A DNA stretch of 64,000 bases from JBMOUD01 sp049319665 (GTDB taxonomy: Bacteria; Pseudomonadota; Gammaproteobacteria; Enterobacterales; Enterobacteriaceae), in the NCBI RefSeq assembly GCF_049319665.1, contig NZ_JBMOUD010000002.1, positions 372,001-436,000 on the forward strand, read 5' to 3'. Below the pieces are notes generated by a model. It did no database searches. It was not told where the DNA came from and saw nothing but the letters and a program-made list of their open reading frames with translations. Below are positions 17,039-26,336 of the stretch, piece after piece (within the stretch, counting starts at the first letter, position 1; each line of letters starts with the position of its first letter). A program made the translations under genes and the position numbers.

Positions 17039-18005
17039 TAAAAATCGTCTGAATACAAAGAGCTTCCCTGGCCTCTTGGCGGCTAACCCGGCTTTGACAA
17101 GATGGCTCGATAAACCACGATGGCAACGGGTGATGTGGATGGGCGCGGTACTGTTGATCCTTTGTTGTGGAGCATATTGGCTCATGATCCACGGGCTTTG
17201 GCAGGAACAGCAACGGATAAGTCAGGATGTCTCGCAACAGCGCCTAACGGTTATTACACAGTATCGCGCGTTGCTCCTGCGCCCTGTCAGGGCTGAAGTA
17301 GATGAAAAACGACAGGCATTATTGATGCAGGAAAAAAGCCGGCCGCCGCTTACGCAACAAATCGCTGCACCGTTGGCGGCATCTAACGCGCGGTTAAAGC
17401 AGTGGCAACCCGAACCTGCTGTTGAATCGGGTTTATCGCGCTCGGCGCTGAAAGTGCAAATGGATTATCCGGGCCTGGCCGTTTTCCTACAAAAACTGTT
17501 AGCGGGGAGCAGTCCACCGTCTATCGAGCAGCTTAGCCTTAACGCTATTTCAGGTGAGCTAGATATCGACATGCTGCTATCGGCATCGCGTTATTCTGCC
17601 CAACGGCCCGCTATGCCAGATGTGGTGTTATCCCGCGACCCTTTTAACCAACGAACAATAGAACAGTGCCTTGAGCGGCATGATGTATTAAGCCAATCGC
17701 TGCTTAAAGGTATTGTCGGTAGCAATACAAAGCGAACCGGCTGGCTAGCCTGGCCGGATGGCAGTTGGAAAAAGGCACAAGCAGGGCACAGTATTTCCTC
17801 TACGGACTGGTTAGTTGATTCGGTTGCTACCGATAGCATCGTGCTGATACGTCATGGGCTGAAAAATGACGGTGCATCTTGTGATGCAGGTCATAAGCGG
17901 ATGAGCCTTCACCCGGAGAGCGAAAACCAGAAGAAGCCAGAGAAAGCATTACAAAAATGGATTAATAAGGCAGAACAGGATGACATGGACGATCAAGGTA
18001 GCTAG
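17010..18005 (+). CDS. hofO: Fused HofO-HofP (PilO-PilP-like) protein
   Basis: One uninterrupted ORF of 331 residues covers what are two genes in E. coli (hofO about 146 aa, hofP about 134 aa). Residues 1-200 look PilO-like: TM at 42-60, coiled coil at about 63-110, then a ferredoxin-like part with VQMDYPGLAVFLQKLL. Residues 210-300 look PilP/HofP-like: the typical DPF start (210-212), then LLKGIVGS, WPDGSWKKAQAG and SIVLIRHG. No signal peptide stands before the PilP-like part, so it would reach the periplasm through the HofO anchor. Start at 17010 follows AAGGAG. It overlaps hofN by 29 and hofQ by 26 bases. Confidence 0.8.
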   Translation: MRVFYRHHGDKNRLNTKSFPGLLAANPALTRWLDKPRWQRVMWMGAVLLILCCGAYWLMIHGLWQEQQRISQDVSQQRLTVITQYRALLLRPVRAEVDEKRQALLMQEKSRPPLTQQIAAPLAASNARLKQWQPEPAVESGLSRSALKVQMDYPGLAVFLQKLLAGSSPPSIEQLSLNAISGELDIDMLLSASRYSAQRPAMPDVVLSRDPFNQRTIEQCLERHDVLSQSLLKGIVGSNTKRTGWLAWPDGSWKKAQAGHSISSTDWLVDSVATDSIVLIRHGLKNDGASCDAGHKRMSLHPESENQKKPEKALQKWINKAEQDDMDDQGS

Positions 18006-19317
18006 CAGGCTGGGGTGGATAATAACAATTATTGGGTTGGCGGTAGTGCCAGCCGTTCAGGGACACGCGGCAAAAACCAAGGCAGGGAAGACGCACGTTA
18101 TCGATAAAACAATCGGCAACGCAGCCATGAACAAGATAAGCCTAGAGTTTAACGACGCGCCGCTGAATGTGGTTTTACAGGCGTTGGCGGATCACCAACA
18201 GCTGAATCTGGTTGTTGCGCCAGGTGTCGAGGGAGTATTAAGCCTGCGTTTGAGAGATCTGCCGTGGCAGCAGGCATTCGAGATTATTTTGCAGATGGGT
18301 AAGCTGACCAGTAAGAAGCAGGGCAACGTACTGATGATTTTTCCTGAATCGGAACTGCTATTGCTGCACCAGCAGGAAGTCGAACGAAAGGCGCAGCAGT
18401 TGAGTGAACAGCCGTTAGTGAGTAAAACATGGGCATTAAAACACGCTGATGCTAACGAAGTCGCAACCAGTTTGAACGCCCAGCAAGGTGCCTTGTTATC
18501 GGTACGTGGACAGGCCTCGGCAGATAGCCGTACTAACACGCTATTAGTTCGCGACACTGCCAAGGTGCTGGACGATGTTTTATCTTGGGTTGATGCGATG
18601 GACAGACCGTTACAACAGGTGCAATTGGTGGCGCATATCGTGACGATTAACAGCCATAGTTTGCGTGAGCTTGGCGTGCGTTGGGGTTTTAACTCGTCGG
18701 AAACTCAAGCCAGCAGCATGGTCATTGATCACCTGAATATGGGCTTACCCGTTGCGAATCCAACGCTGACTGCAGGCTTTAATCTGGCACGCATTAGCGG
18801 GCGGTTGTTGGATCTGGAACTTACTGCGTTGGAGCAAGAAGGAAACGTTGAGATTATTGCCAGCCCAAGATTGCTGACGGCCCATGCACAAACCGCCAGC
18901 ATCAAGCAGGGAACTGAGATTCCTTATCAGGTTTCTAGCGGGGCAAGCGGGAGTACGTCCATCGAATTCAAAGAGGCAGTGTTAGGTATGGAGGTGACGC
19001 CCAAAATCCTGCCCAATGGTGCAATCACGCTAGCACTAGAAATTAGCCAGAATATGCCGGGTCGTTCTATTCGCCAGGCTGAAGGGGAAGCGCTAGCAAT
19101 AGATAAGCAGGAAATCAAAACTCAGGTCACGGTCAAAAATGGGGAGACCATTGTGCTCGGTGGCATTTTCCAGCGCCATAATGAGAAAGGTCAAAGTAAG
19201 GTTCCCGGGCTTGGCAATGTGCCCGTTATTGGATCATTGTTTAAATATCAATCAACAGAACAGCGACGACGCGAGTTAGTCATTTTTATTACCCCAACAT
19301 TGATAGAAAGCCAATAG
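17980..19317 (+). CDS. hofQ: Secretin HofQ
   Basis: Outer-membrane secretin of the PilQ/ComE type, the channel for DNA uptake or pilus passage. The product has 445 residues (E. coli 412). A signal peptide covers about 1-29 (hydrophobic IITIIGLAVVPAVQG). The secretin-TonB short N-terminal domain includes ISLEFNDAPLNVVLQALAD. One N domain with repeated AxEV/TLLVRD pattern follows, then the secretin beta-barrel with EVTPKILPNGAITLALEI and VPGLGNVPVIGSLF. Ends IFITPTLIESQ. It closes the hof operon; aroK follows after 346 bases. Confidence 0.93.
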   Translation: MTWTIKVASRLGWIITIIGLAVVPAVQGHAAKTKAGKTHVIDKTIGNAAMNKISLEFNDAPLNVVLQALADHQQLNLVVAPGVEGVLSLRLRDLPWQQAFEIILQMGKLTSKKQGNVLMIFPESELLLLHQQEVERKAQQLSEQPLVSKTWALKHADANEVATSLNAQQGALLSVRGQASADSRTNTLLVRDTAKVLDDVLSWVDAMDRPLQQVQLVAHIVTINSHSLRELGVRWGFNSSETQASSMVIDHLNMGLPVANPTLTAGFNLARISGRLLDLELTALEQEGNVEIIASPRLLTAHAQTASIKQGTEIPYQVSSGASGSTSIEFKEAVLGMEVTPKILPNGAITLALEISQNMPGRSIRQAEGEALAIDKQEIKTQVTVKNGETIVLGGIFQRHNEKGQSKVPGLGNVPVIGSLFKYQSTEQRRRELVIFITPTLIESQ

Positions 19318-19663
19318 GATAACGGTTCGCTAATGTATGAAATGGCATACTAAAGTTGAACTTATGAAACTTTTTGTGTCACTAAAGCCTTATGGGTTTG
19401 ACGCTGCGGCCGATTTAGCTTACAAGGGTTACCGAATTGAGCACCGAGATTTTTAATTAATGCAATCACGCCGAAAAAAACGTACGTTTTCCCTCCTGCG
19501 GCGTGGTTTGTAATTTATTCGGTTGCCAAACTACCAGGAGTGTTGAGATAATTTTTATCTGATCTCACACTATCGCTCATGAGGTTTCAGTTTAGGTCCC
19601 GTCGCTGATTTGATTGGCGGGGCGGGTTATCATCAACGAATTGTCTTAGTAATACCGAAAAAC
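19318..19663. other. hofQ-aroK intergenic region
   Basis: 346 bases without a gene. It contains the putative aroK promoter and a long leader. A frame open from 19610 in phase with aroK would add 18 residues, but these do not match the family. No clear terminator for the hof operon was seen. Confidence 0.6.
19523..19552 (+). promoter_or_regulatory. Candidate aroK promoter
   Basis: TTGCCA (19523-19528) and GATAAT (19547-19552) with 18 bases between, about 110 bases before the aroK ATG. Inspection only. Confidence 0.35.
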
Positions 19664-20185
19664 ATGGCAGAGAAACGCAATATCTTTCTGGTTGGGCCTA
19701 TGGGTGCCGGCAAAAGCACTATTGGTCGACAGTTAGCTCAACAACTCAATATGGAGTTCTTCGACTCCGATCACGAAATTGAGCGACGTACCGGAGCTGA
19801 TGTGGGCTGGGTATTTGATTTGGAAGGCGAAGATGGATTCCGCGACCGCGAAGAAAAAGTGATCAACGAACTCACCGAAAAACAAGGCATCGTTCTGGCA
19901 ACTGGCGGCGGCTCGGTTAAATCCCGTGAAACCCGTAACCGTTTGTCTGCGCGAGGCGTCGTCGTATATTTAGAAACTACAATTGAAAAACAGTTGGCAC
20001 GCACACAGCGTGACAAAAAGCGTCCTTTGTTGCAGGTCAGCGCACCGCCACGAGAAGTATTAGAAGCATTAGCGGCTGAGCGTAACCCGTTGTATGAAGA
20101 GATTGCCGATGTCACTATCCGTACTGACGATCAAAGCGCCAAAGTAGTTGCTAACCAGATAATCAACATGCTGGAAAGTAACTAA
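19664..20185 (+). CDS. aroK: Shikimate kinase I
   Basis: AroK phosphorylates shikimate with ATP in the common aromatic pathway. The product has 173 residues, nearly identical to E. coli. P-loop GPMGAGKSTIG (about 11-21), shikimate-binding DSD and GFRDRE, GGG motif (ATGGGSV), and lid RPLL. The ATG at 19664 (MAEKRNIFLVG) is chosen by family match over 19610. First of the aroKB-damX-dam-rpe-gph-trpS series. Confidence 0.98.
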   Translation: MAEKRNIFLVGPMGAGKSTIGRQLAQQLNMEFFDSDHEIERRTGADVGWVFDLEGEDGFRDREEKVINELTEKQGIVLATGGGSVKSRETRNRLSARGVVVYLETTIEKQLARTQRDKKRPLLQVSAPPREVLEALAAERNPLYEEIADVTIRTDDQSAKVVANQIINMLESN

Positions 20186-20241
20186 GTTTGGTATTTCGCA
20201 ATTGCCTGAGAGTGTAAGTTAAGAAGGTCACTGAGCGCGAG

Positions 20242-21330
20242 ATGGAGAGGATTACCGTAACGTTAGGGGAGCGTAGTTATCCCATTACGATTGCCGCCGG
20301 ATTATTTAATGATCCGGCTTCTTTTATGCCTATAAAGGCTGGCGATCAGGTCATGCTGGTAACAAACCAGACTTTGGCGCCTCTCTATCTGGACAAGGTC
20401 CGTTCAGTGTTAGAGCAGGCAGGCGCTCATGTTGATCAGGTGATTCTACCTGACGGTGAGCAGTATAAATCCCTGTCTGTTCTTAATGATGTCTTTTCCG
20501 CGTTACTGGAGAAGCCTCATGGTCGTGATACCACGCTTGTTGCCCTTGGCGGTGGCGTGATTGGAGATTTGACAGGTTTTGCTGCGGCAAGTTATCAGCG
20601 CGGCGTTCGCTTTGTTCAAGTGCCAACGACTCTTCTATCTCAGGTCGATTCTTCCGTTGGGGGCAAAACTGCCGTCAACCACCCGTTAGGCAAAAACATG
20701 ATAGGCGCATTTTATCAACCTGCGTCTGTTGTCGTCGATCTCAATTGCCTGCAAACACTTCCTGCCCGTGAGTTGTCCTCAGGACTGGCAGAGGTGATAA
20801 AATACGGCATTATTTTAGATGCCGACTTCTTTACTTGGCTTGAAGACAACATGGATGCGTTGTTGGCTCTCGATATGAGTGCTATGGCTTACTGTATCCG
20901 TCGTTGCTGCGAGCTGAAAGCTGAAGTAGTGGCTGCCGATGAACGTGAAAGCGGCATGCGCGCTTTACTCAATCTAGGCCATACTTATGGTCATGCCATC
21001 GAAGCCGAAATGGGCTACGGCAACTGGCTGCATGGAGAAGCTGTTGCAGCAGGAATGGTGATGGCGGCCTTTACCGCTCACCGTTTAGGACAGTTTAGCT
21101 TACAGGATGTTGAACGTATCAAACGACTTATCTCACGTGCTGGCTTGCCTGTTAGCGGCCCTGATGAGATGACGGCGGAATCTTATCTGCCACATATGAT
21201 GCGAGACAAGAAAGTGTTGGCGGGAAAATTGCGATTGGTACTGCCTACGGCAATCGGACAATCAGAAGTACGTTCTGGTGTGTCTCACGAAATGGTGCTG
21301 GCCTCCATTGAGGATTGTCGGACTGTTTGA
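20242..21330 (+). CDS. aroB: 3-Dehydroquinate synthase
   Basis: AroB cyclises DAHP to 3-dehydroquinate using NAD and a divalent metal, the second aromatic-pathway step. The product has 362 residues. NAD-binding motif GGGVIGDLTGFAA (about 104-116), active-site VDSSVGGKTAVNH, and the metal ligands Glu in LAEVIKYG, His in GHTYGHAIE and His in WLHGEAVAAG. It follows aroK by 56 bases and is followed by a small hairpin before damX. Confidence 0.98.
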   Translation: MERITVTLGERSYPITIAAGLFNDPASFMPIKAGDQVMLVTNQTLAPLYLDKVRSVLEQAGAHVDQVILPDGEQYKSLSVLNDVFSALLEKPHGRDTTLVALGGGVIGDLTGFAAASYQRGVRFVQVPTTLLSQVDSSVGGKTAVNHPLGKNMIGAFYQPASVVVDLNCLQTLPARELSSGLAEVIKYGIILDADFFTWLEDNMDALLALDMSAMAYCIRRCCELKAEVVAADERESGMRALLNLGHTYGHAIEAEMGYGNWLHGEAVAAGMVMAAFTAHRLGQFSLQDVERIKRLISRAGLPVSGPDEMTAESYLPHMMRDKKVLAGKLRLVLPTAIGQSEVRSGVSHEMVLASIEDCRTV

Positions 21331-21363
21331 GCCTAGTGCTTAACAGACTTCAGTTTTGCTAAA

Positions 21364-21391
21364 CAGCCCGGCAATAAATGATGACGGGCTG
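21364..21391 (+). terminator. Hairpin between aroB and damX
   Basis: Seven-base-pair stem CAGCCCG/CGGGCTG with a 14-base loop, followed by CTTTGTG rather than a clean T run. Probably a weak or partial terminator, since damX is often also transcribed with aroKB. Confidence 0.45.
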
Positions 21392-21486
21392 CTTTGTGTC
21401 AGCAGAAAGTTAGCGTTTATCCGCCATAATTGTTGCCTGCTTAATGTGATGCTATGCGGGCCTTAGGCTGGGTTGGAGGATTTTAG

Positions 21487-22785
21487 ATGGATGATGTAAA
21501 ACCAGAAGATGCTCTGAAATCAGAACACAATCTGAAGTCAGAACATGACCTGATCCCAGAGCATGACTTGCTCCCAGAAGATGATCTCATTCCTGAGGAC
21601 GATCTTAAACCCGATACAAGCGATCGTCCTGTTTCACGTTCTTCCCGTTCGCGCAAACCCGCAGCTTCTGCTTCTGGCCCTAAAGCATCTGGCGCTAAAA
21701 CAGCGGTATCTCGTCAACATATCATGATTGGTGTCGGTATTTTGGTGCTGATTTTACTGATCGTTGGTATCGGTTCGGCGCTAAAAGCACCGACTGAACA
21801 CCAGCTTTCTCAGCAGGCCAACGCACCCAAAGATATTAATTTGTCTGGTGCAGGTAGCGATGCTGCTGCAACGCCAGCACAACCAGCAGACGGTTCTCAG
21901 CCATCTGTGGCTCCATCTTCTGCAACTCAGCCTCAGACAGATGCGGCTCAACCGTCTCCTGCCCAACAGCCGGCAGCCGATGGACAACAGCAGCCGCAGA
22001 ATATTGGTTTACCACCGATCTCTTCTACGCCGACGCAAGCTGCCGCACCGACAGGTGATGCACAGCTTAAAGAGCGTGTTGATTTGCCTGGTGATATCAA
22101 TGATGCGTTGGCTCAACAGCAGAACCAGGTCAACGCGGCCGCTCAAGATGGCATTAATGCTGGGACACAGTCTCAGACCTCTTTGCCAACAGCACCAGCA
22201 ACGGTTGATACTTCAATCAAAGGCGCACCGAAAGTTGTCGCTCCTGTTAAAGAGACTGCTCCACGTCCAGTGCGTAGCAAACCTGCACCGGTTGAGCATC
22301 GTCAGCCTGCGCATGTTGCGCCAGTACGCGAAGCTAAGCCTAAAGCACATGAGCAAGTGCGTAAGCCAGTAGTGCAAAAAACCCAAGAGCATAAGCCAGC
22401 AGTGCATCAGTCCGAAGCTCGTACGCCTGTTGCTGTTAAGCCGGAAGCCAAAGCGCCAGCGCATGTGGCCGCTCAACAGCCAGCGGCAGTTGCCAGTGGC
22501 AGTGCAAGCTCACTGAAATCTGCACCGGGCAGTCATTTTACTCTGCAATTAAGCGCGGCATCGCAAGCAACTTCGCTGCACAATTTTGCCAAGCAGCAGG
22601 GTTTGAAGAACTATTCGGTTTATCAGACTGTACGTAATGGCCAACCTTGGTTTGTGTTGGTGAGTGGCAATTATGCTTCTTCTGCTGATGCTAAACGTGC
22701 AATAGCTAGCTTGCCTGCTGATGTTCAGGCGAAAAAACCGTGGGTTAAACCTGTACATCAAGTGCAGCAAGACCTGAAAAAATGA
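21487..22785 (+). CDS. damX: Cell-division SPOR-domain protein DamX
   Basis: DamX is a single-pass inner-membrane protein that binds denuded septal glycan and modulates division. The product has 432 residues. An acidic cytoplasmic head carries about six hexapeptide repeats of the form E(H/D)DLxP (residues about 7-42). A basic Ser/Arg/Lys stretch precedes TM at about 79-98 (IGVGILVLILLIVGIGSAL). A long Pro/Ala/Gln-rich periplasmic linker is followed by the C-terminal SPOR domain (HFTLQLSAASQ...VQAKKPWVKP). E. coli has only about one copy of the head motif (KPEDELKPD), so the repeat is expanded here. Confidence 0.96.
   Translation: MDDVKPEDALKSEHNLKSEHDLIPEHDLLPEDDLIPEDDLKPDTSDRPVSRSSRSRKPAASASGPKASGAKTAVSRQHIMIGVGILVLILLIVGIGSALKAPTEHQLSQQANAPKDINLSGAGSDAAATPAQPADGSQPSVAPSSATQPQTDAAQPSPAQQPAADGQQQPQNIGLPPISSTPTQAAAPTGDAQLKERVDLPGDINDALAQQQNQVNAAAQDGINAGTQSQTSLPTAPATVDTSIKGAPKVVAPVKETAPRPVRSKPAPVEHRQPAHVAPVREAKPKAHEQVRKPVVQKTQEHKPAVHQSEARTPVAVKPEAKAPAHVAAQQPAAVASGSASSLKSAPGSHFTLQLSAASQATSLHNFAKQQGLKNYSVYQTVRNGQPWFVLVSGNYASSADAKRAIASLPADVQAKKPWVKPVHQVQQDLKK
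21505..21612 (+). repeat. 18-bp tandem repeat encoding DamX hexapeptides
   Basis: Six imperfect 18-base units encode EDALKS, EHNLKS, EHDLIP, EHDLLP, EDDLIP and EDDLKP in the cytoplasmic head of DamX. Copies differ at several bases, so the array is not freshly duplicated. Confidence 0.8.
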
Positions 22786-22865
22786 ATTTGATCTCGTACG
22801 CGATTGCTGTCTAAAAGCAGAGTACAATCCGCGGCTGTGAATTGTATAAGTAGCTAATTGATAGC

Positions 22866-23684
22866 ATGAAGAAAAACCGCGCTTTTTTAAAATGGGCTGG
22901 TGGCAAGTATCCGCTGGTAGATGACATCAAACATCATCTACCTGCGGGGGATTGTTTAATTGAGCCTTTTGTTGGTGCGGGATCGGTATTTCTGAATACT
23001 GATTACAAATCGTACATCCTGGCTGATATTAACAGCGACCTGATTAATCTTTATAACATCGTGAAAACCCGCACAGACGAATTTGTGCGGGATGCTCGCG
23101 TGCTTTTTTCCCCTGAATTTAATCAATCAGAGCGCTTTTACGAATTTCGGGAAGAGTTTAACCGCTCTCAGGATGACTATCGCCGCTCGGTACTTTTTTT
23201 GTATCTCAACCGTCATTGCTACAACGGGCTGTGCCGCTATAACTTGAGCGGTGCTTTTAACGTCCCATTTGGCCGTTACAAGAAACCTTATTTCCCCGAG
23301 GCTGAACTCTACTGGTTTGCCGAAAAAGCACAGAATGCACAGTTTGTCTGCGAGCATTACCAGCAAACTCTGTTGAAAGCGAAAGCCGGATCGGTGGTGT
23401 ATTGCGATCCGCCTTATGCGCCGCTCTCGGCAACGGCGAATTTTACGGCCTATCACACCAATAATTTTAGCATGGCAGATCAGATGAACCTGGCTCAGTT
23501 AGCCGCTCAGCTTTCTAGTAAGCACGGGGTACCCGTACTGATTTCCAATCACGAGACGCCGCTGACGCTTGAGTGGTACGCTGGTGCTGAGTTGCATCGG
23601 GTTTCCGCTCGCCGGACTATCAGCAGTAATGCATCTCAACGTAGTAAAGTGAATGAGCTTTTGGCACTGTACTGTAAAGGCTAA
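22866..23684 (+). CDS. dam: DNA adenine methylase Dam
   Basis: Dam methylates adenine N6 in GATC, directing mismatch repair and timing replication. The product has 272 residues. SAM-binding motif FLKWAGGKYPLVDDI (about 7-21), FVGAGSVFLNTD, target-recognition residues in the RYNLSGAFNVPFGRYKKP region, and catalytic DPPY in VVYCDPPYAPL (about 180-190). It follows damX by 80 bases. Confidence 0.98.
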   Translation: MKKNRAFLKWAGGKYPLVDDIKHHLPAGDCLIEPFVGAGSVFLNTDYKSYILADINSDLINLYNIVKTRTDEFVRDARVLFSPEFNQSERFYEFREEFNRSQDDYRRSVLFLYLNRHCYNGLCRYNLSGAFNVPFGRYKKPYFPEAELYWFAEKAQNAQFVCEHYQQTLLKAKAGSVVYCDPPYAPLSATANFTAYHTNNFSMADQMNLAQLAAQLSSKHGVPVLISNHETPLTLEWYAGAELHRVSARRTISSNASQRSKVNELLALYCKG

Positions 23685-23751
23685 GACCAATATCGCTAAG
23701 CTAGGGTCATGGCTCTAATTTGGTAAATACCCCTATCGTTTGGAGAAGCGG

Positions 23752-24441
23752 ATGAAAAAGTTTTTGATAGCCCCGTCCATTCTGTCGGCTGATTTTGCCC
23801 GTTTGGGTGAAGATACTGTCAACGCGTTAAAAGCTGGCGGCGATGTCGTGCATTTCGATGTAATGGACAATCACTACGTGCCTAACATGACGATAGGGCC
23901 AGTTGTATGCCAGGCGCTGCACAAATACCTGCAACAGGCAGGTGTTGATGCGCCTATTGATGTGCATTTGATGGTTAAACCGGTCGATAGTCTGATCCCC
24001 GAATTCGCCGCGGCGGGTGCAACCTATATCTCTTTCCATCCAGAAGCGTCAGAACACGTTGATCGCACTATTCAGTTGATTAAAGAGCACGGCTGTAAAG
24101 CCGGTCTGGTTTTCAACCCGGCGACCTCTTTGAGCTATCTTGATTATGTGATGGATAAGCTAGATGTCATCTTACTGATGTCCGTTAACCCTGGCTTCGG
24201 TGGTCAATCATTCATCCCTGGTACACTTGATAAATTACGCCAGGCGCGTAAGCGTATTGATGAAAGTGGCTATGATATTCGCCTGGAAATTGACGGCGGT
24301 GTTAAACCGGAGAATATTGCTGAAATTGCTGCGGCAGGGGCAGATATGTTCGTTGCCGGTTCTGCTATTTTCAATCAGCCCGATTATGGGGTGGTGATTG
24401 ATAAAATGCGTAGCGAGTTGGCGAAGGTGACACATGGCTGA
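23752..24441 (+). CDS. rpe: Ribulose-phosphate 3-epimerase
   Basis: Rpe interconverts ribulose-5-phosphate and xylulose-5-phosphate in the pentose phosphate pathway. The product has 229 residues forming a TIM barrel: APSILSADFARLGED, metal ligands in HFDVMDNHYVPN, HLMVKPVD, MSVNPGFGGQSF, IDGGV. Start ATG at 23752 follows GGAGAAG; an in-frame start four codons upstream is less likely. It is about four residues longer than E. coli between KYLQQAG and APIDVH. Overlaps gph by 8 bases. Confidence 0.97.
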   Translation: MKKFLIAPSILSADFARLGEDTVNALKAGGDVVHFDVMDNHYVPNMTIGPVVCQALHKYLQQAGVDAPIDVHLMVKPVDSLIPEFAAAGATYISFHPEASEHVDRTIQLIKEHGCKAGLVFNPATSLSYLDYVMDKLDVILLMSVNPGFGGQSFIPGTLDKLRQARKRIDESGYDIRLEIDGGVKPENIAEIAAAGADMFVAGSAIFNQPDYGVVIDKMRSELAKVTHG

Positions 24442-25132
24442 GGCGCTTTCACTGCGCGGTGCGGCTTTTGACCTAGATGGTACGCTGGTTGATAGTGCGC
24501 CGGGTTTGGCACAAGCGGTCGATCTGGCCTTAGCGGATTTCTCTTTGCCGCCTGCGGGTATTGCTCGTGTCAGTACCTGGATTGGTAACGGCGCTGATGT
24601 CATGGTTGAGCGAGCGCTGCGTTGGGCTGAAGGCGATATGTCCCCTGCGTTTCGCCAGCAAGTGCGTGAAAAATTCGATCGTTACTATGCGCAAACCGTT
24701 GATGCAGGTAGCCAGCTATATCCGCAGGTAAAAGAAACGCTGGCGGCACTGGTGGCAGCGGGTATTCCGCTTGGTGTCATCACCAACAAACCTACGCCGT
24801 TTGTCGCGCCACTGTTAGCCTCGTTGGGCATTGAGCACTATTTTACGCATGTCATCGGTGGCGATGATGTGGCTGTGAAAAAACCGCATCCCGCGCCGAT
24901 TTATCTGATGCTCGCCAAGCTAGGATTGCACGCCAGTGAATTGGTCTTTGTAGGGGATTCACGTAACGATATTCAGGCGGCACAGGCTGCAGGATGCTGT
25001 TGCGTAGGCATGACATATGGATATAACTACGGTGAAGCTATCGCGCTGAGCAAACCTGACAGGGTCCTTGAACGCTTTGCCGACCTTCTGCCCACTTTTG
25101 GGCTAGCACCTTTACAGAATCAGGAAGTTTAA
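24434..25132 (+). CDS. gph: Phosphoglycolate phosphatase
   Basis: Gph removes phosphate from 2-phosphoglycolate, which arises from repair of 3'-phosphoglycolate DNA ends. The product has 232 residues in the HAD superfamily: motif I FDLDGTLVDS (about 13-22), motif II VITNKP, Lys in VKKPHP, and motif IV FVGDSRNDIQAA. It overlaps the end of rpe and stops one base before the trpS ATG. Confidence 0.97.
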   Translation: MAEALSLRGAAFDLDGTLVDSAPGLAQAVDLALADFSLPPAGIARVSTWIGNGADVMVERALRWAEGDMSPAFRQQVREKFDRYYAQTVDAGSQLYPQVKETLAALVAAGIPLGVITNKPTPFVAPLLASLGIEHYFTHVIGGDDVAVKKPHPAPIYLMLAKLGLHASELVFVGDSRNDIQAAQAAGCCCVGMTYGYNYGEAIALSKPDRVLERFADLLPTFGLAPLQNQEV

Positions 25133-25133
25133 A

Positions 25134-26138
25134 ATGAGTAAACCCATTGTATTTAGCGGCGCGCAGCCCTCAGGTGAGTTGAGTATTGGTAACTACATGG
25201 GTGCATTGCGTCAATGGGTTAACATGCAGGATGACTACGAATGTATCTACTGTATCGTTGACCTGCATGCGATCACCGTTCGCCAGGATCCCGTTCAGTT
25301 ACGTAAGGCGACGCTCGATACGTTGGCGCTTTACTTAGCTTGTGGTATCGATCCGCAAAAAAGTACCATTTTTGTTCAGTCTCATGTGCCTGAGCACACG
25401 CAACTGGGTTGGGTACTGAACTGTTATACGCAGTTTGGCGAACTAAGCCGCATGACGCAGTTTAAAGACAAATCTGCGCGCTATGCTGAAAACATTACTG
25501 CGGGTCTGTTTACTTATCCGTCGCTGATGGCGGCCGATATTCTGCTGTACCAGACCAATCAGGTTCCGGTAGGCGAAGACCAAAAACAGCATTTGGAACT
25601 GAGCCGCGATATCGCTAATCGTTTCAATAATCTGTATGGCAACGTATTTGCGATCCCTGAGCCGTTCATTCCTAAATCCGGTGCTCGTGTGATGTCCTTG
25701 CAGGACCCGACCAAAAAGATGTCCAAATCAGATGATAACCGTAATAACGTTATCGGCCTGTTGGAAGATCCAAAATCGGTAACTAAGAAGATCAAACGTG
25801 CCATGACCGACTCTGAAGAGCCGCCTGTCATTCGTTATGATCAAAAGGCAAAGCCAGGTGTATCTAACTTGTTGGATATCCTCTCTGGTGTGACTGGCAA
25901 ATCAATCCCTGAGCTAGAAGCTGAATTTAACGGTCAGATGTATGGGCATTTGAAAGGTGCTGTCGCTGACGCTGTTTCTAGCATGTTGACTGATTTGCAG
26001 ACGCGCTATCACCATTTCCGTAATGATGAAGCACTGTTGCAGCAAATCATGCGTGAAGGTGCGGAGAAAGCCCGCGCTCGTGCGCAAGATACGCTGAAAA
26101 AAGCCTATGAAGCCGTCGGTTTTGTCGCACAGCCGTAA
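25134..26138 (+). CDS. trpS: Tryptophanyl-tRNA synthetase
   Basis: Class I aminoacyl-tRNA synthetase that charges tRNA-Trp. The product has 334 residues. The HIGH-like motif is SIGNYMGAL (about 17-25), the KMSKS motif is KKMSKSD (about 195-201), and GEDQKQHLELSRDIA contributes to the Trp-AMP site. Last gene of the aroK-trpS series; a strong terminator follows. In E. coli the next genes are nir/cysG; here codA is found. Confidence 0.98.
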   Translation: MSKPIVFSGAQPSGELSIGNYMGALRQWVNMQDDYECIYCIVDLHAITVRQDPVQLRKATLDTLALYLACGIDPQKSTIFVQSHVPEHTQLGWVLNCYTQFGELSRMTQFKDKSARYAENITAGLFTYPSLMAADILLYQTNQVPVGEDQKQHLELSRDIANRFNNLYGNVFAIPEPFIPKSGARVMSLQDPTKKMSKSDDNRNNVIGLLEDPKSVTKKIKRAMTDSEEPPVIRYDQKAKPGVSNLLDILSGVTGKSIPELEAEFNGQMYGHLKGAVADAVSSMLTDLQTRYHHFRNDEALLQQIMREGAEKARARAQDTLKKAYEAVGFVAQP

Positions 26139-26162
26139 TTAATGACACAGCTTAGATTAAGG

Positions 26163-26191
26163 AACCACGTTCACAAAACGTGGTTTTTTTT
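26163..26191 (+). terminator. Intrinsic terminator after trpS
   Basis: Nine-base-pair stem AACCACGTT/AACGTGGTT, loop CACAA, followed by a run of T. It closes the aroK-trpS transcription series. Confidence 0.9.
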
Positions 26192-26336
26192 CGCCCAGAT
26201 ACAGGCTCAGATAAGTGTCGTCAGGGGCTTGGCATGGTAAAACAGTCTATCGGTAGTAATTGGCCATCGGCACTTCTTTGCCATCGTCAATGATTATGCC
26301 TGCATTGAATAACAAACTGATGGGAAGGGATGAGAC

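Noticed and set aside
21848..22372. 174-codon ORF in a second frame inside damX
   Set aside because: A by-product of the Pro/Ala/Gln-rich linker codons; no independent ribosome site.
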